Assembly (NCBI RefSeq): GCF_910596095.1
Contig: NC_056538.1
Span: forward strand, 21,810,501-21,874,500
From: Thunnus maccoyii
Taxonomy: Eukaryota; Chordata; Actinopteri; Scombriformes; Scombridae
Reading direction: 5' to 3'
Length of the DNA stretch: 64,000 nucleotides
A program made the translations under genes and the position numbers. Numbering within the stretch: the stretch's first letter is position 1; each line of letters opens with the position of its first letter. Shown here piece by piece: positions 63,078 to 64,000 of the stretch. Under the pieces are notes generated by a model that had not been told where the DNA came from, did no database searches, and was given only the letters and a program-made list of their open reading frames with translations.

Positions 63078-63216
63078 GGCCCTGCCCTTACTTCTTCTCC
63101 TGCCCTAATGGGTGGTGCATGCAAGATTAAACTATACTGCAAGTCAATAAAAAGGGGTAACATGGAAATAAAACTACATGACTGGGCTCAGTAAAGGAGT
63201 TAACAGGAGGAAAGTC
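63078..63216 (+). promoter_or_regulatory. Proximal promoter of gene I (type 1 block)
   Basis: CCTGCCCTT, CCTAATGGGTGGTG ending near 63117, AAGATTAAACTATA, AAAAAGGGGTAACA and a TATA-like ATAAAAC near 63168. It is closely similar to gene G's promoter. Confidence 0.55.
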
Positions 63217-64000
63217 ATGTGGGCATTTTTAGACTTGTACTTGCTCATGTACTTCATGTTATTGTCTTCATACGTTTCCTCTGCTGTGTCTTCCACTCTT
63301 TATTCCTCCTCTTGCCGGTTACAGGGACGGTTTCATCTCAATGGGATGCACAAGGCTGGAGATGTGGTTCTTGGTGGGCTGTTTAAAGTCCACTTCTTTT
63401 CTGTCTTTTCTGACATGTCTTTTACCTCAGAGCCACAAGAGACTATCTGCCAAGGGTGAGTCTGTCAGTAAGGCAGCAAAAAGCAGAAACTGGGTGAAAT
63501 CAATCCCATTTTTGAATGTATTCTTGAAAAACAGATATTCTAAAATAATTACATTTTATCCCTTTTAAACATATTAGTTATTTGCAGTCTTTTTCAATTT
63601 AAGTATAATAATTATTGCTATTTAGCTGATTTAATTATTTGCAAAATATGCTCCTTGTGCAATATGTACCCCTTTTTACAGTTACTGTATCAAATTGTGG
63701 TATTTTTGTGTTAGTTTTGATGTTCTAGGATTCAGACATGCTCAGACCATGGCCTTTGCTGTTAATGAGATCAACAGAAACTCCAACCTGCTGCCTAACG
63801 TGACTCTGGGATACAGTCTGTATGATAACTGCGTCAAACTAGGAATTGGATTCCGTGCAGCATTGTCATTAGTCAGCGGTCAAGGGGAGGAATTTATATT
63901 AGAAGAGAGCTGTGTAGGAGCCCCTCCAGTCCTGGGGATTGTGGGTGATTCTTATTCTCAACCTACTATTGCTATCTCCACTGTCTTAGGTTTGTACAGA
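63217..64000 (+). CDS. Gene I, OlfC/V2R-like chemosensory receptor (type 1), 5' part
   Basis: Exon 1 is 63217-63455 (signal peptide and the start of the ligand domain, [17 protein letters not shown]) and exon 2 begins at 63715 and runs off the window; about nine bases of it should remain. The sequence is very close to gene G: MWAFLDL start, [36 protein letters not shown]. It differs in the ligand-cleft loop, with GDSYSQPTIAIS against [12 protein letters not shown] in G, where the other type 1 genes with exon 2 in view read GDSFST, GDPFST or GDSSST. No stop is seen in the visible part. With gene H it forms the second copy of the F-G block. Confidence 0.9.

Overview
The window looks like ray-finned (teleost) fish genomic DNA. 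It has short GT-AG introns, AT-rich intergenic DNA littered with LINE, tRNA-SINE and non-autonomous DNA-transposon fragments, and a head-to-tail array of family C chemosensory receptors of the OlfC / vomeronasal type 2 (V2R) class. These are CaSR-related 7TM receptors used by fish olfactory neurons, mostly for amino acids and related odorants. Species cannot be fixed from sequence alone.

All nine receptor genes lie on the + strand. In order they are: A (only its last exon, 233-1146), B (6299-10945), C (14950-19402), D (21301-26542), E (30602-36058), F (38611-43252), G (49163-53579), H (54778-59534) and I (63217 to beyond the window). There is also a two-exon receptor relic at 27212-27745, between D and E. 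I assembled exons by hand from splice signals and reading phase. B, C, D, E, F, G and H each give an uninterrupted frame, of 882, 875, 870, 870, 881, 875 and 878 aa. Every complete model has a signal peptide, a Venus-flytrap ligand domain with the SEAW motif (Glu equivalent to CaSR Glu297), a nine-cysteine domain and a 7TM domain.

There are two subfamilies. Type 1 (A, B, C, F, G, H, I and the relic) has nine coding exons. Type 2 (D, E) has eight and sits inside the type 1 array. In the canonical CaSR/V2R layout most of the ligand domain is one large exon of about 0.8-0.9 kb. Here that exon is split by three extra introns in type 1 and two in type 2, and only one of these positions is shared.

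The array grew by several duplications. A and B share about 3-4 kb of sequence around and after their last exons. D and E are a recent pair at roughly 97-98% protein identity. F-G and H-I form a duplicated two-gene block. H also carries features of G in exon 6 and of A/B in its last exon, which suggests gene conversion. Type 1 promoters share a conserved proximal block ending in a TATA-like box about 60 bp before the start codon. Types 1 and 2 have unrelated promoters.

The long gene-free stretches (1147-6150, 10946-14810, 26543-30500, 36059-38460, 43253-49020, 59535-63070) hold RTE-like and L2-like LINE remnants, hAT-like and other inverted-repeat element pieces, a short array of roughly 180-bp repeats, and unassigned AT-rich DNA. 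No non-receptor gene, RNA gene or CRISPR array could be supported.
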